Assembly (NCBI GenBank): GCA_052326585.1
Contig: JBKQLU010000030.1
Location: 1 to 64,000 of the forward strand
Reading direction: 5' to 3'
Length of the DNA stretch: 64,000 bases
Source of the DNA: JAPLJC01 sp052326585
Lineage (GTDB): Bacteria > Desulfobacterota > Desulfobaccia > Desulfobaccales > 0-14-0-80-60-11
This document shows positions 41,813 through 50,301 of the stretch, in pieces. Numbering within the stretch: the first letter of the stretch is position 1; the number at the start of each line of letters is the position of its first letter. Under the pieces are notes generated by a model. It searched no databases and was not told where the DNA came from. It saw only the letters and a program-made list of their open reading frames with translations. The position numbers were made by a program, and so were the translations under genes.

Positions 41813-42463
41813 ATGGCCGATTGGGGAGAAATTTTTGCCGCGCCAAAGATGCAGGGGCTGCCGCCCAACCCGGAGTTCCTGGCCCTGCTGCCGGAACTGA
41901 AACTGGCTGGCTGCCGCCGGGTCCTGGATGCCGGCTGCGGGGTGGGCCGCCATCTGCTGCCCCTGGTGCAGGAGGGCTTCCAGGTGGTGGGGGTGGACCG
42001 GGAGGCCTCGGTGCTCCGGGTTTTGCAGGGCCGCCTGCAAGCCGCCGCCCTGGCGGCGCCGTTGCTCCAGGCCGATCTGCGCCGTCTGCCCGTAGCCCCG
42101 CGCCGCTTCGATCTCGGCGTCAGCATCAATGTGCTCAATCACGGGGATGCCGCGGCTTTTCGGGCCTATTGCCGGGAACTGGACCGGGTTTTGAAGGTTG
42201 GCGCCCATCTCTTCATCTATCTCTCACCCCGGGTATTTGCGGCCCGGGTGATGCTGCCCGGCACCCGGGAGCTGGAGCCTGGCACCCTGGTGGACCTCGC
42301 CACCCCGGATGGCAAACTGGTGCACCATTTCCCCACTCCCGAAGAATTGCAGGCGCAATTCCCGGGCTATGAACTCTGTCGTCTGGAGACCATCCAGGCT
42401 GCCATCCCCTTCATGGGCGACGTCGAAATGCCTCAACTCATCTTTTATGGAAGGAAAGGATAA
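41813..42463 (+). CDS. Class I SAM-dependent methyltransferase
   Basis: A 216-residue Rossmann methyltransferase from ATG 41813 (the frame opens 63 bp earlier). Motif I is VLDAGCGVGRHLLP, then GVDREASVL for the ribose and DLRRLPVAP for motif II; FDLGVSINVLNH is motif III. The N-terminus MADWGEIFAAPKM and the C-terminal domain do not indicate a substrate. It is divergent from purB and followed 77 bp later by the frameshifted hydratase-family gene. Confidence 0.85.
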   Translation: MADWGEIFAAPKMQGLPPNPEFLALLPELKLAGCRRVLDAGCGVGRHLLPLVQEGFQVVGVDREASVLRVLQGRLQAAALAAPLLQADLRRLPVAPRRFDLGVSINVLNHGDAAAFRAYCRELDRVLKVGAHLFIYLSPRVFAARVMLPGTRELEPGTLVDLATPDGKLVHHFPTPEELQAQFPGYELCRLETIQAAIPFMGDVEMPQLIFYGRKG

Positions 42464-42540
42464 AGCCTGGACCGCCGGGTTGCGGTGGCACAGGTTGGCC
42501 CAAGATAGAGAAAAACGGCAAACAGTCCCCTAGAAAATCC

Positions 42541-43607
42541 ATGGCTGAGCAAGAGGAATCCCCCATCCTGGCCCAGCGCCGGGGTAGCCTGTTAAATCTG
42601 GTCCTCAACCGGCCCCGGGTCCTCAACACCCTGAACCGGGAGATGGTCCGGCGGCTGCGCCGGCATCTGGATGAGGCCCGGGAGGACGCGGGGGTAAGGC
42701 TGATCGTCCTCTCCGGGGCCGGCGACCGGGGCTTCTGCGCCGGCGGCGATCTGAAGGAATCGGCCCTGGCCCTTAAGGGCCAGGCGCCTCTCCAGGTCGA
42801 AGATTTTTTCCGGGAAGAGTACGCCCTGGATTTGCTGCTGCACCAGTTTCCCAAGGCGGTGGCGGTCCTGGCGGATGGCATCACCATGGGCGGCGCGGCC
42901 TGGGTTTGGCCGCAGGCGCGGACCTGGTCGTGGCCACGGAACGCAGCCGCATGGCCATGCCCGAGACCAGAATCGGCTTTTTTCCGGATGTGGGGGCCAG
43001 CGGCTGGCTGCACGACCGCTGTCCCCCCGGCTATCCGGAGTACCTGGCCCTCACCGGTTACGAAGCGCTGGGGGGCGAATGCCTCCGCCTGGGATTGGCC
43101 ACCCACCTGGCGCGATCGGCACGCCTGCAGGACCTCTTGGAGGACCTGGTTAAGATCGGGGCGCGCCTGGCGCCGGGGTCCCTGGGAAGGGAGGAGGCAG
43201 CCAGTCAGGTTCGGGCCGGGCTTCCGGACTACGCCCGCCAGGACGTGCCGCCCCGGCCGGAGTTGGACGCCTGGGTGGCCCGGCATTTTGCGGGTAGAGA
43301 GAGCCTGGGGGAAATTGTCGCCTCCCTCAGTCAGTGCAGCCAGGAGCTGGATATCTGTGGGGAGGCCTTGCGGCGGATATCCGAGCGCTCCCCCACGGCC
43401 CTGGCCCTGACCCTGAAGCTGCTCCGGGCCAACCGGGGGCGGCCGCTGCCGGAGGTCCTGGCGCGGGAGGCCCGGGCCGCCCGCCTCATGGTGCAGCAGC
43501 CCGACTACCTGGAGGGCATCCGGGCGCGACTGATCGACAGGGATGATCGCCCCCGCTGGCAGCCGGCGCGCCTCAGCGATCTGGGTGAGCTGGCAGTAGA
43601 GCTTTAG
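42541..43607 (+). pseudogene. 3-hydroxyisobutyryl-CoA hydrolase-like (crotonase family) gene with frameshift
   Basis: Two frames together give one intact-looking crotonase-fold protein of about 355 residues. The first frame (from 42541) covers LNRPRVLNTLNREM, FCAGGDLK and GITMGG. Near 42895 the reading moves to the frame that continues GLGLAAGADLVVATERSRMA, then METRIGFFPDVG-type sequence and GLATHLA to the stop at 43605-43607. The MAMPETRIGFFPDVG region points to the HIBYL-CoA hydrolase (ECH_2) group, used in valine degradation. Restoring the frame needs two bases fewer (or one more) near GGCGGCGCGG. This may be a true pseudogene or a sequencing or assembly error in a GC run. Confidence 0.88.
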
Positions 43608-43701
43608 CAGGAGTGTCGGGGCGGGTTTTAAAACCAGCCCCGACCGGGCAATTAACCTGGGGCAACTTGCGGCGGCGAGCCGATTCCGCTATAAAAACCT
43701 T

Positions 43702-44823
43702 ATGTCTAAGAAAGATGAAATCCTGCCGATAAAGCGCAAACCTACCCGGTCCATCCATATCGGCGGGGTACAGATCGGCGGCGGCGCCCCGGTGGTGGTG
43801 CAGTCCATGACCAATACCGACACCGGGAATGTCAGCGCCACCCTGGCCCAGCTCCAGAGATTGGCTGCGGCCGGCTGCGAGGTGGCCCGGCTGGCGGTGC
43901 CGGATCAGAAGGCGGCCCGGGCCTTTGGGGAGATCAAAAAAGAGAGCCCGCTGCCCCTGATTGCCGACATCCATTTCAATCAGCGCCTGGCCTTGGCCGC
44001 CCTGGAGCAGGGGGCCGACGCCATCCGCATCAACCCCGGCAACCTGGGGGGGGAGCAGAAGACCCGCCAGGTGCTGGAGGCCTGCCGGCAGCGGGGGGTG
44101 CCGCTGCGCCTGGGGGTGAATGCCGGCTCCCTGGAGGCGGATTTGCTGGAAAGGTATGGCGCCCCTAGCGCCGCGGCCCTGGCGGCCAGCGCCCTCCGCT
44201 GGGTCAAGAAGTTCGAGGCTTGGGGCTTCTTCGATTTCAAGATCTCCCTGAAATCCTCCGATGTCCTGGTGACCGTGGCGGCTTACCGGGAGGTCTCGCG
44301 CCGGACAAACTATCCTTTGCATCTCGGGGTGACCGAAGCCGGGGGGCTGATCGCCGGAACGGTAAAGTCGGCCCTGGGGATCGGTATGCTGCTGGCCCAG
44401 GGTATCGGCGACACCATGCGGGTCTCACTCACCCGGGACCCGGTGGAGGAGGTGCGGGCGGCCTATGAGATTCTCCGGGCCCTGCACCTCCGGGAGCGCG
44501 GCGTAGAACTGATTTCCTGCCCTACCTGCGGCCGCTGCCGCCTAGACCTCTTCGCGCTGGCAGAGGAGGCGGAGCGGCGCCTGCTGGCGGTGACCACCCC
44601 TCTCAAGGTGGCTATCATGGGCTGCGTGGTGAACGGGCCGGGGGAGGCCCGGGAGGCGGACATCGGCGTGGCTGGCGGCGCCGGGGTGGGAGTCCTGTTT
44701 AAAAAGGGGCGCAAGCTCCGCCAGGTACCCGAGAAAGAGTTGCTCCGCGCCCTGCTTGTGGAAGTGGCGGCCCTCACCGGTGAGGCGGTGGATTTGCCGG
44801 AAAATGGGCCGGAGAAGCCCTGA
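43702..44823 (+). CDS. ispG: 4-hydroxy-3-methylbut-2-en-1-yl diphosphate synthase (flavodoxin/ferredoxin)
   Basis: A 373-residue [4Fe-4S] enzyme of the MEP isoprenoid pathway (gcpE). The TIM-barrel begins SIHIGGVQIGGGAPVVVQSMTNTDT, includes ADIHFN and INPGN, and the C-terminal iron-sulfur segment has CPTCGRCRLDL and the later IMGCVVNGPGE. It is the long-known 'two-domain' bacterial form, without the plant-type insertion. Immediately after the frameshifted crotonase-family gene, 94 bp apart, and not in an operon with other MEP genes. Confidence 0.96.
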   Translation: MSKKDEILPIKRKPTRSIHIGGVQIGGGAPVVVQSMTNTDTGNVSATLAQLQRLAAAGCEVARLAVPDQKAARAFGEIKKESPLPLIADIHFNQRLALAALEQGADAIRINPGNLGGEQKTRQVLEACRQRGVPLRLGVNAGSLEADLLERYGAPSAAALAASALRWVKKFEAWGFFDFKISLKSSDVLVTVAAYREVSRRTNYPLHLGVTEAGGLIAGTVKSALGIGMLLAQGIGDTMRVSLTRDPVEEVRAAYEILRALHLRERGVELISCPTCGRCRLDLFALAEEAERRLLAVTTPLKVAIMGCVVNGPGEAREADIGVAGGAGVGVLFKKGRKLRQVPEKELLRALLVEVAALTGEAVDLPENGPEKP

Positions 44824-45309
44824 GCCGCAGGGGCCGGGTGAAAGACCGGCCTCATCTAAGCAGGCTGGAAAGAGTTTGTAAAAGGTGCCTCACGGATTCT
44901 GCGCCAATGCCGCCACCAGGTTTTATCGGTCTTAAAGTTATTTGGACGTTACAGAAGCGGCCGGTTCTTTCGAGCCGCTGCTACTCCGCAACAACCCCGG
45001 CACCCTGGCAGCAACCTATCCTCTTATTGGGAATACTTATCCCGCCACGAAAGTCGCACCCCGTAAAAATCAGGGACTTATCCGGTCAAAATCAGGGATA
45101 GCCCTATTTGATTTTTCTTTTGATGCCGTAAAGTACGATAAACTTGGCCTATGTGCCGGAAAAACTGGGAGATTTTAAAAAAATTCCTTGACAAACAGCC
45201 AAAAGATTCTTAATCAATGATGCATTCTAATAGCTTGGCCAGGTGGGACAGTTCAGGGATGGCAGGATCATTCAGGTGTCCGAGTCAGAATTTTAAGGGG
45301 GCGACGTCA
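44824..45309. other. Intergenic region 486 bp
   Basis: Between ispG and the small lipoprotein gene. It is AT-richer than its surroundings. A TTGACA at 45188-45193 with TAATCA 17 bp later could be a promoter for the two small exported proteins. I found no clear riboswitch or terminator. Confidence 0.5.
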
Positions 45310-45729
45310 ATGAAGATCTTGGTCTTAATCCTAATGGCGGGTCTGTTGTTTGCCGGATGCGCGAGCTACAACCATTCGGAGAATATCGGCACGGATGCCC
45401 ACGGAAACGCGGTCGGTACCTACAGCCTGAGCAGCAATGGCCGCAACGGCGATTTTGCCTTAATCGGCGGTTACGGCTACGGCGGTTCGGGAGACAACGG
45501 CGGTGGTTTCGGCGCGGGGCTGCCGGCAGTACATACCGGTCCTCCGCAAATAGATGCTTATAATTTTGCCAGGGCCGTTGCCATGATCAATTACAGCAAT
45601 AGATTAACATCGATTAAATACGATGAATCCGGTGGCATCCTGGAATACGACTTCGGCCAGGGGCCGATAGGCAGGCAAAGCAGCGCTCCCGGGATGAATC
45701 AATCATTTGGTCACCAGCCAATTCAATAA
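45310..45729 (+). CDS. Small glycine-rich lipoprotein
   Basis: A 139-residue protein from ATG 45310 (GGGGGG site; the frame opens earlier without one). MKILVLILMAGLLFAGC is a classic lipoprotein signal with Cys17. The mature part is rich in Gly, Tyr and Asn (GGYGYGGSGDNGGGFGAG) and ends with SIKYDESGGILEYDFGQ. I recognise no family. Paired with the next gene, which starts 16 bp later, so the two exported proteins are likely co-expressed, probably in the envelope. Confidence 0.8.
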   Translation: MKILVLILMAGLLFAGCASYNHSENIGTDAHGNAVGTYSLSSNGRNGDFALIGGYGYGGSGDNGGGFGAGLPAVHTGPPQIDAYNFARAVAMINYSNRLTSIKYDESGGILEYDFGQGPIGRQSSAPGMNQSFGHQPIQ

Positions 45730-45745
45730 ATAACGGATAAATAAT

Positions 45746-46270
45746 ATGGGCAAAAAGGTAATTTTTCTTATCCTGGCCATGGTCTGGTTAGTGGTGGGTG
45801 GACCCGCTGACCAAGGGCAGCGCGCCTATGCCGCGTCTGTCTCTGCAGTCGGCAATGCGCCCCCGCCTTTAGATCCCCTCGAGGTGGATGCCGCGACGCT
45901 TCCGAATATGCAGGATCTACCGTCCCCGGCGGGTTTGCTGCAGCAAGGGCGGCCCCACCGGTACACGGGGATCATCAAGAATAGGAGCAACTGTGACGTG
46001 TCGCTCTATTCGCACAATAGCGACGCCGCCTTGATCATTCCGGCCCATGGCTGGATCGAGTACGATGCCTGGCTACGCCATTTCCCCCTGACGGCCTACT
46101 GTGACGGCAAGCCCTTTTACTGCCTGGATATCAACGCCAACCCCAAAGCTTATCCCTTCATGTGCAAGAAATACGATTTCATGGTGGAAATCGTGGGACC
46201 GGGGGGGGCGCAAGGCTACCAAGGGAAGAAGCTGAAGAGAAGGGTCAGAAGAGTAAAGACGCTGGGCTAG
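45746..46270 (+). CDS. Small exported protein with conserved cysteines
   Basis: A 174-residue protein with a signal peptide (MGKKVIFLILAMVWLVVGG, likely cleavage near AYAAS). The mature domain (about 65-155) has four cysteines (RSNCDV, YCDGKPFYCLD, MCKK) that could form two disulfides, a short beta-sheet pattern and a basic C-terminus (KKLKRRVRRVK). Family unknown. It follows the small lipoprotein gene by 16 bp and is followed by a terminator-like hairpin at 46365. Confidence 0.75.
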   Translation: MGKKVIFLILAMVWLVVGGPADQGQRAYAASVSAVGNAPPPLDPLEVDAATLPNMQDLPSPAGLLQQGRPHRYTGIIKNRSNCDVSLYSHNSDAALIIPAHGWIEYDAWLRHFPLTAYCDGKPFYCLDINANPKAYPFMCKKYDFMVEIVGPGGAQGYQGKKLKRRVRRVKTLG

Positions 46271-46284
46271 GGAAGTTTTTGTAG

Positions 46285-46306
46285 GGGCGCACCCAGGGGT
46301 GCGCCC
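46285..46306. repeat. GC hairpin downstream of the exported-protein gene
   Basis: Arms GGGCGCACCC (46285-46294) and GGGTGCGCCC (46297-46306) with a 2-nt loop; related to the palindrome at 7026-7050 and probably a dispersed element. Confidence 0.6.
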
Positions 46307-46364
46307 ACCAATGGGCGGACAGGCGGGGCCGCTCCTAGACTCAAAGCCGTTATCTTGAATTTAG

Positions 46365-46402
46365 CGGGGGCAGCCCGGATCGGGGCTCCCCCGATTTTTT
46401 TT
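46365..46402 (+). terminator. Rho-independent terminator after the small exported genes
   Basis: Stem of GGGGG(C)AGCCC with GGGCT(C)CCCC (46366-46392, one C-C mismatch and a short loop), followed by eight T residues (46394-46401). It serves the plus-strand pair. The 46271-46578 region otherwise holds dispersed repeats (46285-46306, 46507-46532) and no gene. Confidence 0.75.
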
Positions 46403-46506
46403 CGGGGCCGTCTGACGCTCCGGCCATCTTATGGCGGTTTGCCAACTCGTTGGTTCTTTGGGTCTAGGGGCGGACCCGTGTGTCCGCCCCCCTGGTGGGC
46501 ACAGCC

Positions 46507-46532
46507 AATCACAGACTGGAAGCCTGTGCCAC
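46507..46532. repeat. Dispersed repeat, copy 1
   Basis: AATCACAGACTGGAAGCCTG followed by TGCCAC, differing by one base from 54995-55020. Imperfect palindrome; intergenic in both places. Confidence 0.65.
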
Positions 46533-46578
46533 GCTCGTCCCCTGCAAAGGATGCTCTAGGTTTGACGCAACCCTGGTA

Positions 46579-47259
46579 TTAAGCCGGCCTGGTAACGGGC
46601 CGGCAGAGATTTTGCCGGATATCCAGGTAGACTTCGCCGTAGCCCGGGGAGCCCAAACGCAGATTATAGAAGGCGTTGAGCATCAAGCTGGCCACCAGGA
46701 GGTTGGTGAACAGCAGTTGGGGGGCGCCCGCGGCCATGATCTCCTCACAGGAGAGCTCGGCGGGGCTGCGGTCCCTGGGCTTGGCGATCTCAGGGTGATA
46801 GCGTCCCAGGGAGGGGGTCAAATCCCGGCCGGCACGCCGGAGGTAGATCTGGACGTTGCCATCTTCGTAGTCGTTGCCCCCGGAGATCAGGGTGAGGTCC
46901 CGGAGGCCTGCGGCGCGGCCGTCTACCAGGTGGCGGGAGGCGTGGTTATCCACCATCAGGAAGACGATGTCCCGCTCCCTGATCAGGTATTCCAGGTTGG
47001 CGGCGGTGAGGTATTCCGGAACGGCTCGCAAGGAGATGGCCTCAAACTGCTGGGCCAGTTCCCGGGCCTTGACCTCGGCCTTGTTGCCGAGCCGGCTAAA
47101 GGCCTGGCGAGGTCCATTGGCAGGCTCAAAACGGTCGCCGTCGATAAGGGTGAGGCGGGTCCGCTCCCCGGAATATTGCAGGAAGCGGCAGAGGAAGGGC
47201 AGCAGGGCGCAGCCGATGCCGCCGATGCCGATGGCCTTGATCTCGGTGGTCATGCCCAT
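46579..47259 (-). CDS. E1-like ThiF family adenylating protein
   Basis: A 226-residue ThiF/MoeB/E1-type domain. The nucleotide loop is GIGGIG (11-16), then LIDGDRFEPAN (Asp40, Asp42), the Arg51-Gln52 pair and Lys60 that position ATP, and Asp104 in VDNHASR. Cys171 in AELSCEEIM is at the place of the thioester cysteine seen in PRTRC-type ThiF proteins. It lacks the zinc cysteines and the C-terminal extension of MoeB. Expected to adenylate and perhaps thiolate a ubiquitin-like C-terminus. It lies 66 bp downstream of a JAMM-protease gene; no ubiquitin-like or E2-like gene is visible nearby. Confidence 0.88.
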   Translation of the reverse strand: MGMTTEIKAIGIGGIGCALLPFLCRFLQYSGERTRLTLIDGDRFEPANGPRQAFSRLGNKAEVKARELAQQFEAISLRAVPEYLTAANLEYLIRERDIVFLMVDNHASRHLVDGRAAGLRDLTLISGGNDYEDGNVQIYLRRAGRDLTPSLGRYHPEIAKPRDRSPAELSCEEIMAAGAPQLLFTNLLVASLMLNAFYNLRLGSPGYGEVYLDIRQNLCRPVTRPA

Positions 47260-47325
47260 TTGAGGTTCCGTTTCTCCGGGCGCCGGCCCTAAGTACCAAA
47301 AAGCAAAATACTTCAGACGGCCTCT

Positions 47326-48006
47326 TCAGGGGCCGAACTCGATGGGACGGGGCAGGGGGGTTACTTTGTTCTCCACCTCCCCGGCCCAATCCCCGGCCAG
47401 CGGCGCCTCGGCCCAGGGGATGGGATAAGGGGAGATGAGGTCTTCCGGGTCCAGATAGCCGCGGTAGCCCTGGACTACCACGGAGCAAGAGAGGCTCAGG
47501 TCGCCGTCGAGGTTGCCCACGGTGAGGTGCAAGCCATCGTCGTGATGCTCGTCAGCCTGGTCGCGTTGGGAGTGGAAGGCCTCAAGGCCGGCGTGGCTGT
47601 GAATGGTCCCCAGGCGGCGGAGCCCGGTGGGGAAATCCCGAACCTGATAATCGCAATGGCCGCCGGCCACGGTCTGCTGGGGGATGACCAGTTCGTAGGA
47701 GTGGCTGGTCTGCCGCCAGGCCAGCAAGGCCACGGCTTCGCTCTGGTGGCGGGCATAGACCGCCCGGAAAAAGGCCACTGCCCGGAGCAGCAGTGCCGCG
47801 GGCAACGGCGGGCCGCAAAGGCGCACCTCCGGTTCCTGGGGAGCCAGCCAGGGTATGCCGGCCGCGGGCACCACGGCCTGGAAGAACGGGGTACGTTTCA
47901 CCAGAAAGAGGCCCTGGCGGGTGAGGAGGTAGTAGATGGGCTCCTCAGCAGGAGGGGAAAAATCCTGGTCTTTCAAGTAAATGGGCAGCATAGCGCAGTC
48001 GCTCAT
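47326..48006 (-). CDS. JAMM/MPN-domain metalloprotease-like protein
   Basis: A 226-residue protein. An N-terminal beta-rich region (1-85) precedes a JAB/MPN domain carrying Glu90 and the full zinc motif His136-x-His138-x7-Ser146-x2-Asp149 (TIHSHAGLEAFHSQRDQAD). The motif and the following SVVVQG strand resemble PRTRC system protein A. Such enzymes cleave isopeptide or C-terminal extensions of ubiquitin-like proteins. It is followed by the E1-like gene and preceded by dtd (51 bp), all minus strand. Active-site residues are complete, so it should be functional. Confidence 0.85.
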   Translation of the reverse strand: MSDCAMLPIYLKDQDFSPPAEEPIYYLLTRQGLFLVKRTPFFQAVVPAAGIPWLAPQEPEVRLCGPPLPAALLLRAVAFFRAVYARHQSEAVALLAWRQTSHSYELVIPQQTVAGGHCDYQVRDFPTGLRRLGTIHSHAGLEAFHSQRDQADEHHDDGLHLTVGNLDGDLSLSCSVVVQGYRGYLDPEDLISPYPIPWAEAPLAGDWAGEVENKVTPLPRPIEFGP

Positions 48007-48057
48007 CCGGCAACATCATAAGTTCTAATCATGATACCGTATCAAACCCCGGGGGGC

Positions 48058-48507
48058 TCAGAAGATTTTTTTACTATCCAGCAGCAGGGTAACCGGGCCA
48101 TCGTTTATGAGACCCACATCCATCATCTGGCGAAAGCGGCCGGTGGCCACTCTGAGACCGTGGTCAGAGAGCCTGGCGGCCAGCTCCTGGTAGAGCCTTT
48201 CGGCCAGCTCTGGAGGCGCCGCCGCATCGAAGGAGGGGCGGCGGCCTTTGCGGCAATCGCCCAGGATGGTGAATTGGGAGACCAGCAGCAGCTCGAAGCC
48301 GGTATCCAGAAGGGAGAGGTGGAGGAGGCGCTCCGCCTCTGAAAAGACCCTTAGATGGGCCAGCTTTTGCGCCAGATAGTCCACATCGCCGGGGCCGTCG
48401 TCGGCCGCCACCCCGGCCAGCACCAGGAGGCCCCGGCCAATCCTGGCCACTTCCTCTTGGGAGACCTGCACCCAGGCTTCCTTGACCCTTTGCACCACCA
48501 GCCGCAT
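48058..48507 (-). CDS. dtd: D-aminoacyl-tRNA deacylase
   Basis: A 149-residue enzyme that hydrolyses D-amino acids (and glycine mischarged on tRNA-Ala) from tRNA. Family segments MRLVVQRVKEAWVQV, SQFTILGDCRKGRRPSF and NDGPVTLLLDS are all there, the last supplying the cross-subunit Gly-x-Pro. Length is normal. It may share a transcript with the JAMM and E1-like genes downstream but is usually an independent housekeeping gene. Confidence 0.95.
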   Translation of the reverse strand: MRLVVQRVKEAWVQVSQEEVARIGRGLLVLAGVAADDGPGDVDYLAQKLAHLRVFSEAERLLHLSLLDTGFELLLVSQFTILGDCRKGRRPSFDAAAPPELAERLYQELAARLSDHGLRVATGRFRQMMDVGLINDGPVTLLLDSKKIF

Positions 48508-48862
48508 GGCGATATCTCCCGGCTTCAGTAGTCAGATGGCGGCCAGTGAGGGCGCGCCTGCACCTTAGGGGAGCTGCGGTCTGGCGCCGGAAGATCCGGG
48601 GACGCGGTTTGGCGGGGAGCCGCAGATCCGGGAAAAAACTGCTGTTAATGTATAATAATTTCCCGGGCAGTCGAAGGAAAAACCCGCTCCGCCTCTCCCT
48701 CCCAGCCTCAGATTAGATTTCCAGGACTGAAAATGCGCCATTTTCCCTTTGCGCGGCTCGGCGGTCCGATTGGGCAGCCCGATCAAACCATTGGTTTTCT
48801 ACCCATTTCTATGTTAGCATACTGCAAAAAAGAGACTCCAGACTCGAAACTCAAACTTAATC
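48508..48862. other. Intergenic region between divergent dtd and the phosphatidyltransferase gene
   Basis: A 355-bp region separating divergent transcription units. A TATAAT at about 48651 lacks a good -35 element. No convincing structured RNA or repeat was seen. Confidence 0.4.
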
Positions 48863-49456
48863 ATGGTTTCCCCACCTCCTTCCCAAGCCCGTTTAACTAT
48901 CCCCAACCTCATCACCCTCACCCGGATTATCCTCACCCCGTTATTTATCATCTTTCTGATCCAGGGCCGCTATCGCCAGGCCCTGATCGTCTTTATCCTG
49001 GCCGGGATGAGCGACCTGGCAGACGGGCTGATCGCCCGCTGGTGGCAGCAGAAATCCCGTCTGGGAAGCTACCTGGACCCTCTGGCGGATAAGCTCCTGA
49101 TGTCCGCCAGTTTCGTGACCCTGAGCATTTCCCGGATAATCCCTTCCTGGCTGACGGTGATGGTGATCAGCCGGGATGTCATCCTGGGCCTGGGGGCGTT
49201 GGTCCTGCTCCTGACGGATTATCCTCTGGTTATCAAGCCATCCCTGGCTGGTAAATGGACCACCACCGTGCAGTTGCTCACCGTGGGCCTGGTGCTGCTG
49301 GCCAAGGCCAGGTTATGGCATCTGCCTCCTGAAGCCCTGACCGCGGTCTATTATATCACCGCCGGCATCACGGCCATTTCCGGCATTCACTACATCTATG
49401 GGGGGCTCAAACTGGTGTCCCAACAGTCCGAGGACTGGCGGGACGGCAGTGGCTGA
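48863..49456 (+). CDS. pgsA: CDP-alcohol phosphatidyltransferase family protein
   Basis: A 197-residue integral membrane enzyme with the family motif D54-G-x2-A-R-x8-G68-x3-D72-x3-D76 complete (SDLADGLIARWWQQKSRLG, then YLDPLADK). About six helices. It joins a CDP-diacylglycerol (or similar) to an alcohol such as glycerol 3-phosphate; the CDP-DAG:G3P type (PgsA) or a cardiolipin-type enzyme are the most likely activities, so the gene symbol is provisional. Overlaps the next gene by 8 bp. Confidence 0.88.
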   Translation: MVSPPPSQARLTIPNLITLTRIILTPLFIIFLIQGRYRQALIVFILAGMSDLADGLIARWWQQKSRLGSYLDPLADKLLMSASFVTLSISRIIPSWLTVMVISRDVILGLGALVLLLTDYPLVIKPSLAGKWTTTVQLLTVGLVLLAKARLWHLPPEALTAVYYITAGITAISGIHYIYGGLKLVSQQSEDWRDGSG

Positions 49457-50003
49457 AGTCATCGATCTGGAGCGTTTCCGGGCCAGGATGGCAGCGGACC
49501 AGGGCTTCCGTTCCTGGCTGGGCCGCTTCAATGAGCAATTCGGGCCCGAAACCCGATTTGAGGATTTGAGTCCCGCCACCCTCCTCTATCTGGCCAGTCC
49601 CGGACAAGAGAACCTCTATGTCTTTTTCGATCTGATCATGGGGAGCGCAGGCCTGGGAGGGTCGCTGCGCTTTCGTCTGGATGACCTGGAATACGCCGCC
49701 AAGATGAAGATTATGGACATCGCCATCGCCCTGGTGGATCGGGCCAGGTTTGAGCTGATGCGCCGCCTGGGCTGGGTGGAGACGGTTTCCGGAGCGGAGC
49801 GCCCCATCATTCGACTCGTGCAAGAGGCCTGGCGCCGGCAGGTGGAATTTGCCCGGGAGATTCCCCGCCTCTGCGCCGGCCACCCGGATTATCCGGCCTA
49901 TATCCGCCTAAACCGCCTGGACCGGGTGGTGTTCATCCGGAGGCTGATCCCCCGGGCCGTGGAGACCTTCCGGGAAGGGCTGGCGGCCGGGCCGCAGGAC
50001 TAA
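49449..50003 (+). CDS. Conserved-looking cytoplasmic protein, function unknown
   Basis: A 184-residue soluble protein. The GTG at 49449 overlaps the phosphatidyltransferase stop (GTGGCTGA), so the two are translationally coupled; the frame extends 51 bp further upstream inside that gene. The protein is helical and Arg/Leu-rich (VIDLERFRARMAADQGFRSW, YAAKMKIMDIAIALVDRARF). No domain recognised. Coupling hints at a role near phospholipid synthesis, which I cannot support further. Confidence 0.7.
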   Translation: MAEVIDLERFRARMAADQGFRSWLGRFNEQFGPETRFEDLSPATLLYLASPGQENLYVFFDLIMGSAGLGGSLRFRLDDLEYAAKMKIMDIAIALVDRARFELMRRLGWVETVSGAERPIIRLVQEAWRRQVEFAREIPRLCAGHPDYPAYIRLNRLDRVVFIRRLIPRAVETFREGLAAGPQD

Positions 50004-50167
50004 CTCGGGACCTCGCCGCCAGCCCCGGTGAGCCGGTTCTTTGCCGGCAATTATTTCAGGGGCGCCGCCGCATCTCTCTCCGCCACGATTCTTTTCCTCA
50101 TAAAGAAGAAAATTGTTTCTCCCCGCCCCCGGTTCGCACTGGAAGCCAGGGCAAGACCCGATCAAAG

Positions 50168-50237
50168 GTCACCCTGAACGAAATCAAGGATCTCAAGTCA
50201 CTAAAAATGCGGGATACTTCCCGGCGCTCGGCCTGAC
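50168..50237. mobile_element. Degenerate copy of the ~70-bp MITE-like element
   Basis: Starts GTCACCCTGAACGAAATCAA and ends GCGCTCGGCCTGAC, aligning with the element at 30783-30853, including an identical AAGGATCT core. More diverged than that copy. It lies in the space downstream of the coupled phosphatidyltransferase/unknown pair. Confidence 0.5.
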
Positions 50238-50301
50238 GATTATGGGCAGCCCGGGGTCCCGCAATAGCCACCAGGCCGTCTGGCAGCCTGGGCATCCCGG
50301 T

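Noticed and set aside
44824..45309. Riboswitch (for example c-di-GMP) upstream of the small lipoprotein gene
   Set aside because: No conserved core or matching helices were found by eye.
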